A DNA stretch of 64,000 nucleotides from Eremothecium cymbalariae DBVPG#7215 (taxonomy: Eukaryota; Ascomycota; Saccharomycetes; Saccharomycetales; Saccharomycetaceae): contig NC_016456.1 in assembly GCF_000235365.1 (NCBI RefSeq), positions 62,001-126,000 on the forward strand. The letters are read 5' to 3'. Below, piece by piece: positions 52,244 through 63,460 of this stretch. Position 1 is the stretch's first letter. Each line of letters opens with the position of its first letter. The notes beneath the pieces are model-generated. The model saw nothing but the letters and a program-made list of their open reading frames with translations, was not told the DNA's origin and made no database searches. Made by a program: the position numbers and the translations under genes.

Positions 52244-53069
52244 ACAGCTTCTATATCCGCCCCTATTCCGTTTTCCTCCCACACTTTATTGCATATTAAC
52301 GAACAACTGAGAGGAATTCCAAAGAAAAATTCCAAAAAAGGAAAATTCTGAATTTGAAATGAAAGCCCCTATCCTATCATATATCTACCCAGACACATAT
52401 ATCCCCCTTCTATCTGCGACCCCGTAACCTTTCGTTCAACTATGTCATCCTTCCACCCTCCACCCTTCACCCTCATCTGTATATCCCTCTTCTGTTCTAA
52501 TCGGTCTCATCTTTTTCCCCTCCTTTTTAAACTCTGCCGTATGTGTATTAGATAACTAACCTATTAACCAAACCTCCATCAGTTAAGTCCTTAGATACTA
52601 CTAAAAAACAAATACTATCTATGTTTGTATATTTTTTACTTTCTTTATCATTGTTAGTATTATAAGTATGTTTTCGTCCTTTAGTATAAGAATCGACCAC
52701 TGTATTTCAATCTTCATACAGAGCTTCAAAACGGGCACAATCCGCCTCGGAATTCTTACCCTCGAAGCAGCAACGCACACAGGCCTACGTGCTCCAACGT
52801 GCTCGAGCCCCTTGCCTACGGCATGATCCCCAAATAGTTACTGCAACGGTTCTCAGTGCATATTCTCGAAAAAATAATGAACAAGACTATAGGAGGCTCA
52901 GATCTCTTCAAAACTCCTCAAAACTGTACCCAGACGTAGTTGAATTAAGCCGCAACCGCAGATGATAAAATAAGAAAAAAAGCTAAGGTGTTTAATACAA
53001 ACAGCAGTATATTATTTTCTTCTTTTAACCATATGTGGTTTCTCACTAAAAGGCAATAGAGTGGTAAAA
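52244..53069. other. intergenic, PPH 3' end/RDI1 promoter
   Basis: Pyrimidine-rich and AT-rich sequence between two genes on the same strand. No further feature is supported. Confidence 0.5.
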
Positions 53070-53675
53070 ATGCCAGAGGAACAGGAATTCAGCCAATTTG
53101 ATGATGCTGACCCTAGAATAAACTATAAGGTAAGAGCTAAGAAGACTCTCGAGGAATACAAACAGTTGGATGCGGAAGATGAGTCCCTTGCCAAATGGAA
53201 AGAGTCTCTTGGGTTGTCCAATGATATTCTTCCACTAGAGTTCCCGGGTGATAAGCGTAAGGTTGTAATCAAATCCATCAACCTACTTGTCGATACCGAG
53301 GCTGAACCGATTACTTTCGATCTAGCTACCGAAGAGTCCATTAAGCAGTTGGCCTCTATAAGATACAAGATCAAGGAGAAAGCCGTTTACAAATTGAAAA
53401 TCACTTTCAAAGTGCAGCATGAAATTATCACTGGTCTGAGATATGTTCAGTACATTAAGAAGGCAGGTATTTCAGTGGATAAGATTGATGATCACCTGGG
53501 CTCCTATGCACCTAACACCGAAACGAAGCCCTTTTATGAAGTAGAATTGCCAGAGAGTGAGGCGCCTTCAGGTTTCATAGGAAGAGGTTGTTATAGCGCA
53601 GTTTCCAAATTTATTGATGATGACCAGACCAATCATTTAACGTTGAATTGGTCCGTCGAAATTGTCAAGAAATGA
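53070..53675 (+). CDS. RDI1: Rho GDP dissociation inhibitor Rdi1
   Basis: The 201-residue product is RhoGDI, nearly the length of S. cerevisiae Rdi1 (YDL135C, 202). It extracts prenylated Cdc42 and Rho1 from membranes. The N-terminal regulatory arm contains NYKVRAKKTLEEYKQLDAEDESLAKWKESLG. The immunoglobulin-like domain follows from about residue 60, with YKLKITFKVQHEIITGLRYVQ and the family end FIDDDQTNHLTLNWSVEIVKK. I start at the ATG at 53070; a GTG three codons upstream opens the frame. It follows PPH on the same strand. Confidence 0.97.
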   Translation: MPEEQEFSQFDDADPRINYKVRAKKTLEEYKQLDAEDESLAKWKESLGLSNDILPLEFPGDKRKVVIKSINLLVDTEAEPITFDLATEESIKQLASIRYKIKEKAVYKLKITFKVQHEIITGLRYVQYIKKAGISVDKIDDHLGSYAPNTETKPFYEVELPESEAPSGFIGRGCYSAVSKFIDDDQTNHLTLNWSVEIVKK

Positions 53676-54071
53676 TAAGCTAGCCCTTAGCCCTAGTCCC
53701 CTTTCGCCATCTCGCCTCGGTGTCCTCAATTTTTCATCCATGTGTTGAAGCAAGCTGATACCGGCCTTAAGCTGCCGATCACAATCTCAAAAATCTTTAA
53801 ATACTAAGATAAAATAGAGGCAAGTACATATTCTAGTTGTCTAGTCTGTCGAGCCGGCAACATTGACGCGCACTCATGTAAATTCATGCATGGTTTTTGC
53901 TCAGTGACCACTTTTTTCAGACGTCTAGTTCGCATGACGTCTGTGGTTCTTTTTAAAAATACAAGCATAACTGACCGACTTTGGTGAAAATAATAAGTAG
54001 GGTTTTTTGTAGAATTTTAAAGTTCCATAATATCTTAGTTCTTCTTGCTATGGTCGTTGTATTAAAAGGCT
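53676..54071. other. convergent intergenic region, RDI1/RBS1
   Basis: Two 3' regions. No specific feature was recognised. Confidence 0.5.
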
Positions 54072-55252
54072 TCAGTTTTTGATTTTCGAGCTACCTTCTC
54101 CTCCTGCATCAAGTTTTTTTTTATGGGGTACTGTAGTGTTAGCGGGTTTGTCAGTGATTGAGCTACTCGGGGGAGTATTCATTAAGTTCTGATGGGTGTC
54201 GTTGATCCTAGAAGGCTTTGAGTGGCTCGCAGAAGGAAGACCGCCAGTGTTTGTTAGATGGTAGAAACCATTAGTTTGCCGAGGATTTATAATGGGGGTG
54301 GGGCCTGCACCAACCACTGCCTGCCCAGTCTGCATTGCCTGAGGGGTTGTTACATGGATATTGACTGCAGAAGGGTACCCTTGCAAAGGAACTGGATGAG
54401 GTGGTGGGGCGAACAGATACTCCATTGGCGGGGCAGAGGAGGTCGGGGAATATCCAATCATGTACTGAGATGGATGGTAGTAGAAATTTTGATGAAAGTG
54501 TGGCACATATCCTTGAGGCAGGTATGCAATGTGGCCTTCAAACGGCAACCCACCTTTGTTTAAACCATTGTTAGTTTTAGTGGCAACATCGTCATTGTTA
54601 TTCCCAGGACAGTAGCAATAAAATTGGTTGTTAGCTTTATATCCCTTTTGGTAATGTGTTTTCCGCTTATGGTTATTGGGGCGACGATTACTTGTAGGTG
54701 CATTTTCGCTTCTTGAACTATCTGGACAGGTACTGCTGGCATTGGGGCCTTTTTTATGGGATCTGCTGGCGTGCTCTTTGCCATCGTCACTTTTGCTCTT
54801 CATCCTGCTGCCTTTTCCGCACTTATTATAATGACTGTTGTCATCACTCGCATTATTGTCACCAACTTGAACGGTTCGATAGTTCATTGTAGAAGTTGAC
54901 AAAGCACCGACAATCTTGTTGAATTTGTAGCGAGAGGTCTCAAATTGGTGAGGTTGGGGAGAATCATCTGAACTAATCATGCTACTAATAGAGTCAGAAC
55001 TGCTAGATTTTTTGGGCGTATTTGGTTCATCTAGGAGATCTGTCTTCTCGGTTTCATGACTTTGATTTTGTTCATTGCTATCTCTAGGCAAATCTGTTGT
55101 GGATGAGTTCGCTGAGGAATCAAGCGGAGATACTACATCCATAACTGATGAACTTCGACTCGTAACATCGTTGACATCCTGAATGACAGATTTGAATCTC
55201 GCATGCTGGGTCCTGGTTAATACTTTATATTTATTAGGCTTGTAATGATGGA

Positions 55253-55289
<37 letters not shown>

Positions 55290-55844
55290 TTGTTGTTGTT
55301 GTTGTTGTTGTTTTTGTCTAGACAAGGTTTCACGCTGAATCTGGGGATACGCATTTGGCAGTTGCTGTTGTCGCCGGTTCATGATCTTACTTGTAACATG
55401 CGAACAGGAATTGTTCATAGCTGCTATTGCTGCTTTCTTGAAATATTCTGGTGCAAATTGATAAAGAATACTCGGATCCAAATCCTGCAACAGAATTTGC
55501 CCGTTCCATTCAACGTAACTATTGGACGAATCGAGATATCCATGATCTACATTCGAAGGTTTGAAATCTTCGTTTTTGTATATTACAACACATCTATCTT
55601 CGTCCTTAGACACTATATGTGGTAGTCCATGATAATCTGCAGAATGATGAGATAATAGCCGGTAGTACGAGTTCATCGGTTGCAGCTTATAAGTCATATC
55701 TTGTGACTCAATGAAACATAACAAATTACTTTCCAACTCTATCAGAAATGCTCGGTCCTGTGGCTTCTGAAAAAGAGCAACCAACAACGCAGGAGTTAGT
55801 TTCCCATGATCTAACCTAATGTTCTGAAACTTGGATTTAGTCAT
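54072..55844 (-). CDS. RBS1: Rbs1-like R3H/SUZ RNA-binding protein
   Basis: The 590-residue product is assigned to Rbs1 (YDL189W, 457 residues), an R3H-domain protein that affects RNA polymerase III assembly and a tRNA-like set of transcripts. The N-terminal R3H-type region (residues about 20-100) includes DRAFLIELESNLLCFIE and SYYRLLSHHSADYHGLPH. A 19-residue poly-Gln tract (about residues 179-197) follows, then a SUZ-like basic/Ser segment and a long disordered Pro/Gly/Asn/Tyr-rich tail. The ATG at 55844 is used; the frame continues upstream only from a TTG. The product is longer than the S. cerevisiae protein mainly through low-complexity sequence. Confidence 0.88.
55254..55310 (-). repeat. 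poly-Gln trinucleotide tract in RBS1
   Basis: In the coding direction there are eight CAA then eleven CAG codons. A pure CAG block of this kind is prone to length change. Confidence 0.95.
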
Positions 55845-56492
55845 AGCTATTAAACACAATAACAATACGGGCCAGGGAACAATAAATTAGACAATATGCA
55901 AAAAAGCGAGTCAAAAATATATCTCAATAATGCTAAAAAAAAGTCCTCCTTCCCACTATCAGTAATCTTAGATACTGACAGCTCAACAATGTTATAGATA
56001 TATTAATCCAACAAAAAGACTTAGTGTGGTAGGCGGGGTGGTGACGATACGCTGGTAAGAATGCCGTTAGCAATAATAGCGACAGCAATCACGTTATCGA
56101 TCTGTAAATCTTTCTTTCTGCAACCACGACCAAGCAAAATTCGATCTTAGTACACCTCTGTTATATGTATCGCCCGCTGTTGCAACCTCTAAATAAGTTT
56201 GTTGCGAAACTGATCTTGCCTCGTCTACTATTCCCTTCTACTGAGGTCCTACATCGCTTTGGGAAATTCATAAACTGTAAACACAACAATAAAGAACAGC
56301 AACAGCAAAAACTCTCCTTTGTGCTATAAATACTCCTTTGCTGACTCTGTCCCAAAAGCAGAATAGCCCGTATCATCAGTGCCTTCACGCCCTCTAAAGT
56401 ACGCTTACTTTCGTGCACTTCCCTCCAGCTCATTCAGCCTTTCATCAGTGCATTCCTCTCTACAATATTTACAATCGTCAGTAACAAAAATA

Positions 56493-56819
56493 ATGCTAAC
56501 TTACATAATAACCCCTTGGTCAGCTGAACCGCCGTCACTGCAATCCCATGTCCTCTACAACTTATACGAGGCTAACGCCCACAGCATTCAACTGCCTGGC
56601 TTCTCTCAGCCAGACTTTCTACATCAGCACCGTTTTATCACATATTTCTTCCACACTACTTATATAACCCACACACATTTCTGTAGAATTACTTGTGCAC
56701 CATTTGAGCCGTCGCATTCATCTATCCTCGAGCAATCCCTCTTTTTTCCAAATTCTGCGGTGTTAGCAGCTGCAACTTTATCGAACTTCGACAATTCTAA
56801 CAATGGAGACGCAAGATGA
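56493..56819 (+). CDS. possible orphan ORF, 108 residues
   Basis: An ATG with an A-rich leader (AAAATAATG) begins a 108-residue frame, MLTYIITPWSAEPPSLQSHV onward. It is rich in Ser, His, Thr and Pro, without a recognised domain or signal. A TATAAAT string lies about 170 bp upstream. No S. cerevisiae gene occupies this place. Composition with many TCC/CCC/CAC codons is typical of chance frames in pyrimidine-rich DNA, so it may be spurious. Confidence 0.2.
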   Translation: MLTYIITPWSAEPPSLQSHVLYNLYEANAHSIQLPGFSQPDFLHQHRFITYFFHTTYITHTHFCRITCAPFEPSHSSILEQSLFFPNSAVLAAATLSNFDNSNNGDAR

Positions 56820-56898
56820 TGCTGTCATTCACCGCATGTTCTCGAGCTTGCAGAACAATAAGAAACTGTATCGGCGCGGCGTTTCGCATCATTTAATA

Positions 56899-56908
56899 AT
56901 CACGTGAT
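56899..56908. promoter_or_regulatory. ATCACGTGAT palindrome, RBS1/UFD2 region
   Basis: A Cbf1-type box about 230 bp upstream of UFD2, immediately before the large inverted repeat. Confidence 0.4.
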
Positions 56909-57137
56909 ATACAATTTTATATCAGAAATTAGAAGAATATTTCTAATTTCTGATATCAATTTTCACGAAGATTGCTCTGTAGGTCATTTGTTGAGTGTGG
57001 GTGGCTGTCACCGTAAGGGACTAATTGTCCATTAGTACAAGAACAAGTTACAAGCAGAGCGAACAGAGGTCCATCACTAGAAGCTCTTATAACAGAGGTG
57101 TATTTTGGTTCCCGTAGGATAGGCAATAAGGACAGTG

Positions 57138-60050
57138 ATGATGGCTAGCACCGTGGCGACGATTATAAAGGATGTATTATGTGTTACAAGTGACCCCACG
57201 GATATGTCGGCCCGACCCGGTAAATACACTTTGATTAATCAGGATGAGGTTCAAGGTTCGTCAGAGCTGTCATTGGATTCTGTTGATGCAATAATTGTAT
57301 CACAATTGACCGAAGACGGAAATTTGAAACTTCAACCTATGGCTTATTTACACGGATCGTTTCAACGTTGCCAGCAGCTGAAACGCATGAACAAGGGCAA
57401 CACAGATCATACGGTACATCTAGCACTTCAGGAACTTGAGCGGTTAATTCTTGGGTATGCGGTTGTTTGTTTTCAAATTGAAGAGTTTGCGATTGGTGGT
57501 GATTTCCTGATTTATGTCAAGGATATTGTTCAAAAGCTAGACCAGTATTCGGACTTTCTCTCTGCGTTGATTCAAAGGGCGATTAGAGAGGACACTATTT
57601 TTGAGGTATGCAATAGTTTCTTTGGCTCTTTATTAACGTTTATCAAGGAGATGAATGACTCGAAAACGAATAAATTTGATTTGAACGATACGACGTACAA
57701 TCAGGTGTTAACATTGTATGAGTTGTTTGTGTCCTTTAAGCCTGTGGCAGCAATCTTTACGCAACTAGATGGCTTTTATGCCCCTTATGATACCAAGCCA
57801 AATCAATTAGAACGCATAACTTTGTTGGGGCCTATTCTAACATTGTCGCCAATGAACCCTAATGTTGCAACCAGAAACTATGGGGATAATATGGAACGCA
57901 CCCAGCAACAAACCAATATGCTTCATGAGTCTTTACAAGCAGAACACAAAGTCGTGCTTGAACGGTTGTTTTTCATCGTGGACAAGATCATCAGAGGATC
58001 GTCAGAATCACGTACCGGGTTATTGTCCTATTTCGCCCAAATTGTGAACAAAAATCATTTGCGTAGGGGCGACCACGCTCAACATAATAAATTATCTTCA
58101 AATGCTTTCATGACAAACATTACATTAATATTGGTTAAATTTTCACGTCCGTTCCTCGATAGCACACATAAAAAAATTGACAAGATAGATGTTAACTATT
58201 TCAATAACCTGAATTTATTTATTGATTTATCCCAAGAGACTCGTATGAATTCGGACTTCAAAGAGGCAGATGAATTTCATGATAAAAATAGAAAGTCTGA
58301 GGACAATAGACCAAATTTTATTAGTGATTGTTTCTTCTTGACGTTGACGTATTTGCATTACGGGCTTGGAGGCACATTGCTATATGATGAAAAGGTTACT
58401 CCACAATTAAAAAGAATGAAGCAAGAACTACAAAGAATAAAAGATGCTGCAAACAGCACAGCTGCAACCGATATATTTGCAAGGTTTGCAGCAATGCAAT
58501 TACCCAGTTTGGAAAAGACGTACATCACATTGCAATCAATAATGGATGCTTTACAGGGATTCTTTTCCAATAAATCCCTACAATCAGAGGTTTTTGAGTT
58601 TATCTGCGGTGTCTCAACATTTTTAAACCGTGTCATAGATCCAGCTCATGACTATCCGTTCAAGCAACTCAAGTTGCCCTTGATTCCAGACCAGGTGGGG
58701 GTCGAAAATGTTGACAACGCAGAATATTTAAGAGCCCATGCACAAGTACCATTCAAGTATTACCCAGAATTTGTTGTTGAAGGTGCTATAAACTATTGTC
58801 TCTACATTTCAAAATATGTTAGCAATCCAATGTTTAGACATCCAAGATTGCATTCTTTTGTTGAGTTAGCAACTGTGATCTTGCGTTGCCCAGAGCTAGT
58901 TTCCAACCCCCATTTGAAAGGTAAATTGGTGCAAGTGCTTAGTATAGGAGCTACTCCCTTGGGTGATAATTCCCCTGGCTTTATGATGGACATTTTTGAA
59001 AACAATGATTTGGTCAATAAAAACATATTCTATGCCTTACTAGACTTTTACGTTATTGTGGAAAAGACAGGTTCTTCTTCGCAGTTCTATGATAAATTCA
59101 ATGCTCGCTATAGTATTTCCATTGTTTTGGAAGAACTGTACAAGATACCTGCATATCGTAATCAATTGTTGGTGCAATCTCAAAAGAATCCAGATTTTTT
59201 TGTAAGGTTTATTGCACGTATGTTGAATGATCTAACCTTTTTGCTAGACGAAGGTCTGACGAACTTAACGGAAGTTCGGAATATTTCCAAAGAACTAGAA
59301 CTTCGCGCACGCAATGCACCACCAACAAGAGAAGAGGACAATGAAGAATTACAGTCAAAACTAGCAGCAGCAGAAAGGCAGGCTAAATCTTCATGTAGTC
59401 TAGCAGACAAGTCTATGACTTTGTTCAATGTTTTCACTAAGGATATTCCTAATGCTTTCGTAACTCCGGAGCTTGTTGACAGACTTGCTGGTATGCTAAA
59501 CTATAACTTGGTGTCTTTAGTAGGCCCAAAATGCCGCGAATTAAAGGTGAAGGATCCCAGTAAGTACCAATTTGATCCTAGGTCATTATTGAAAACTCTC
59601 TCCGAAGTCTACATTAATTTATCAGGAGAAGACGAATTTATTTCTGCTGTAGCAAGGGATGGCAGATCATTTAACAAAGAACTATTTGACCGTCTAGTTC
59701 ACATTTTAGGCCATAAAACAGGATTAGCAACTCAGGAACAATGCGAAAAATTGCTTGAGTTCGCCAGCAAAACCCACCAACGCATGTTGGCTGCGGAAGA
59801 AGAGGATTTGGATATGGGCGACGTACCCGAAGAGTTCCTAGATCCTTTGATGTATACAATTATGAAAGATCCAGTTATACTACCTACTTCTAAGGTAACA
59901 ATCGACAGGAGTACAATCAAAGCACATTTGTTGAGTGATTCCACAGATCCGTTTAACAGAACGCCGTTGAAATTAGAAGACGTTATCCCAGACGACAGCT
60001 TAAGGCTAAGGATCGAAGAGTTTAAGAGGACAAAAATACAGAATAAGTAA
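57138..60050 (+). CDS. UFD2: Ufd2, U-box ubiquitin chain elongation factor (E4)
   Basis: The 970-residue product is Ufd2 (YDL190C, 961 residues), the founding E4 enzyme that lengthens ubiquitin chains on substrates held by Cdc48. The long N-terminal region is the helical Ufd2 core. The C-terminal U-box (residues about 895-965) contains VPEEFLDPLMYTIMKDPVILPTS and STDPFNRTPL, the E2-binding fold. The ATG at 57138 follows a GTG that opens the frame; a second ATG is directly adjacent. CDC48 is in the same window, but the two are not adjacent and are not adjacent in S. cerevisiae. Confidence 0.97.
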   Translation: MMASTVATIIKDVLCVTSDPTDMSARPGKYTLINQDEVQGSSELSLDSVDAIIVSQLTEDGNLKLQPMAYLHGSFQRCQQLKRMNKGNTDHTVHLALQELERLILGYAVVCFQIEEFAIGGDFLIYVKDIVQKLDQYSDFLSALIQRAIREDTIFEVCNSFFGSLLTFIKEMNDSKTNKFDLNDTTYNQVLTLYELFVSFKPVAAIFTQLDGFYAPYDTKPNQLERITLLGPILTLSPMNPNVATRNYGDNMERTQQQTNMLHESLQAEHKVVLERLFFIVDKIIRGSSESRTGLLSYFAQIVNKNHLRRGDHAQHNKLSSNAFMTNITLILVKFSRPFLDSTHKKIDKIDVNYFNNLNLFIDLSQETRMNSDFKEADEFHDKNRKSEDNRPNFISDCFFLTLTYLHYGLGGTLLYDEKVTPQLKRMKQELQRIKDAANSTAATDIFARFAAMQLPSLEKTYITLQSIMDALQGFFSNKSLQSEVFEFICGVSTFLNRVIDPAHDYPFKQLKLPLIPDQVGVENVDNAEYLRAHAQVPFKYYPEFVVEGAINYCLYISKYVSNPMFRHPRLHSFVELATVILRCPELVSNPHLKGKLVQVLSIGATPLGDNSPGFMMDIFENNDLVNKNIFYALLDFYVIVEKTGSSSQFYDKFNARYSISIVLEELYKIPAYRNQLLVQSQKNPDFFVRFIARMLNDLTFLLDEGLTNLTEVRNISKELELRARNAPPTREEDNEELQSKLAAAERQAKSSCSLADKSMTLFNVFTKDIPNAFVTPELVDRLAGMLNYNLVSLVGPKCRELKVKDPSKYQFDPRSLLKTLSEVYINLSGEDEFISAVARDGRSFNKELFDRLVHILGHKTGLATQEQCEKLLEFASKTHQRMLAAEEEDLDMGDVPEEFLDPLMYTIMKDPVILPTSKVTIDRSTIKAHLLSDSTDPFNRTPLKLEDVIPDDSLRLRIEEFKRTKIQNK

Positions 60051-60270
60051 ACAGCTCTTTATCACACATGTATTCGTTGTTTGGTTATATAAGTCTACGT
60101 ATTCCACAAATTTAGCCATTTCGCTGCCTCATTTATTCATCTTACTATTGTACTGTCAACATTGTTTGTTGTTTCTTTGCACAACACCCGATGTGATAAT
60201 AACTTAAATCTGAAAAATTATATTTTTTAGAAAAGTAAACTAATTAACATACAACGTATTACGTAGACGT

Positions 60271-60967
60271 TTAAGCCTTGATAGCGTACTTTCTTTGTGG
60301 GAAAGCAATTTGCTTCTTTCTTTGCTTCAAGGTAATCTGGGAAGCTTCGAACTTGGTCAAAGCCCTTCTCAAAGCTCTGGTCTTCTTAGCCCTCAAATCC
60401 TTTGGCTGGTACTTCTTACCCTTGTACAATTCTCTGACAGCTTGTCTTTGGTTTTGGTTAATGACGGTTAGAACACGAGCAATGTTCTTTCTGACAGTGT
60501 TGATCTTTGGCAAAGATGGTCTGCTCAACTTCTGGACCTTCAACTCAGCCAACTCCTTCTTCAAGGCGACCAACTGCTCCTCCAACTGCTCCTTGGACTT
60601 GGTTCTCAATTCATAAGCTTTAACACCGGCCTGATATATCATAGTTAGTACTTGCTCGCTGACTTTACGGCGCCTCCTACTTGGTCGTGTGCAGCATCCA
60701 ACCCGCAATATGACTCTCTCTCAGATCCAAACTTCTTCCTACTCAAACATAAAACCCAGCCTTCTGAATACAATCAACATCACCACTATATTATATTCCA
60801 AAAGAATACCAGCTGGACTCCTTGCTTTTCGAGTACAAACCATACATTTCAAACTTTCAATACTTCGACCATCTAACACTTTCTCCCATCGAAATAGTCT
60901 TGCCCTACAACACTTCACACAGTATGACTAGCGCTCAATAAACACCCAGTAACACATCACATACCAT
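60271..60967 (-). CDS. RPL35: ribosomal protein uL29/L35 (spliced)
   Basis: The coding sequence joins 60965-60967 (a single ATG codon) and 60271-60630, giving 120 residues, exactly the S. cerevisiae length (YDL191W/YDL136W). The product begins [21 protein letters not shown] and contains [20 protein letters not shown] and KKIQ-type basic end [11 protein letters not shown]. It lies at the polypeptide exit tunnel. The one-codon first exon is also the arrangement in S. cerevisiae. The open frame upstream of GCC in exon 2 is intron sequence. ARF1 follows on the same strand, as in both S. cerevisiae regions. Confidence 0.97.
60631..60964 (-). other. RPL35 spliceosomal intron
   Basis: The 334-nt intron starts GTATGT directly after the ATG, carries TACTAAC (minus strand, 60644-60650) and ends ATATATCAG. 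Branch A to 3' end is 14 nt. I see no box C/D snoRNA inside it. Confidence 0.95.
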
Positions 60968-61182
60968 TTTGATCGATCTTGCACTGTTTCGTACTAACTA
61001 CTCCCATAACTAATTCAACCTTTAGCTGAATATAGTATTCTGTTAGATGTGTTGAGCTGCGAGCGCGGTGGCTTCCGGCTCCTAGTTCGAGAGTGAGTCG
61101 CTTTTGGAATTTTTTCACATCAGATTTCCGTACAAAATCGGTAAATTCTCCTACAGGGCTTTCTGAGCGAGATATGGGCTTT

Positions 61183-61225
61183 CCACCCACACCTCATTAA
61201 TATAATATTCAGAATGTGTGGGCGG
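61183..61225. promoter_or_regulatory. two weak Rap1-like sites upstream of RPL35
   Basis: CCACCCACACCTC (plus, 61183-61195) and CCGCCCACACATT (minus, 61213-61225) each differ from the Rap1 consensus at one to three positions. They lie 216-258 bp upstream of the RPL35 ATG. Confidence 0.4.
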
Positions 61226-61252
61226 TATTCAAGCAGTCACATATATGTTTGT

Positions 61253-61260
61253 ATCACGTG
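61253..61260. promoter_or_regulatory. ATCACGTG (Cbf1-type) box of RPL35
   Basis: ATCACGTG lies about 290 bp upstream of the RPL35 ATG, next to the Rap1-like sites, as at RPP1B and RPL41. Confidence 0.5.
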
Positions 61261-61685
61261 CTCTTATTTATTCCACCTCAAGACGTACTTATGGTACTTA
61301 TGGTATGATATATATATGTACCCTGCGTTCCAATCTGCCACTACTCCCAAGAGTAATTAACAAATGAAGCGTGGCCGCCGCGAATTGCAGCAGACATAAT
61401 TTGTATCTTTATACTGGAAGAGTTTGAATTTGTACAATGTTACGTAACAGGATTGAATACCAGTGGATACATACATACACACAGCGGCGTAAAGGTAGCA
61501 AAAACAAAGCTGTTACCAAATACTTGTAATAACAATTGTTTTTTCTTGTATGTATTCGAAATAAAAAAAAAGGTAAATCTCACACAGAAATATTATAGTA
61601 TACTAGGGTCTCTGAGACTTCGCTAGCTCATTTACAGCCTAACCTAAAGATAATTATGCTAACACATTGATTCCATGGATTGTGA

Positions 61686-63460
<1,775 letters not shown>

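Larger units (their letters stand above)
55845..57137. other. divergent intergenic region, RBS1/UFD2
   Basis: A 1.3-kb shared upstream region. It holds an ATCACGTGAT palindrome (56899-56908), a perfect 16-bp inverted repeat (56919-56956) and a low-confidence ORF (56493-56819). Confidence 0.55.
60968..61685. other. RPL35 promoter/ARF1 3' end
   Basis: The region contains Rap1-like and Cbf1-type sites near 61183-61260, a GTGGCCGCCG string at about 61373 and the ARF1 3' UTR. Confidence 0.55.

Noticed and set aside
60271..60708. 145-codon unspliced reading of RPL35
   Set aside because: The first 26 codons are intron sequence: a branch site and CAG acceptor precede the conserved AGVKAYEL, and an ATG followed directly by GTATGT lies at 60967.
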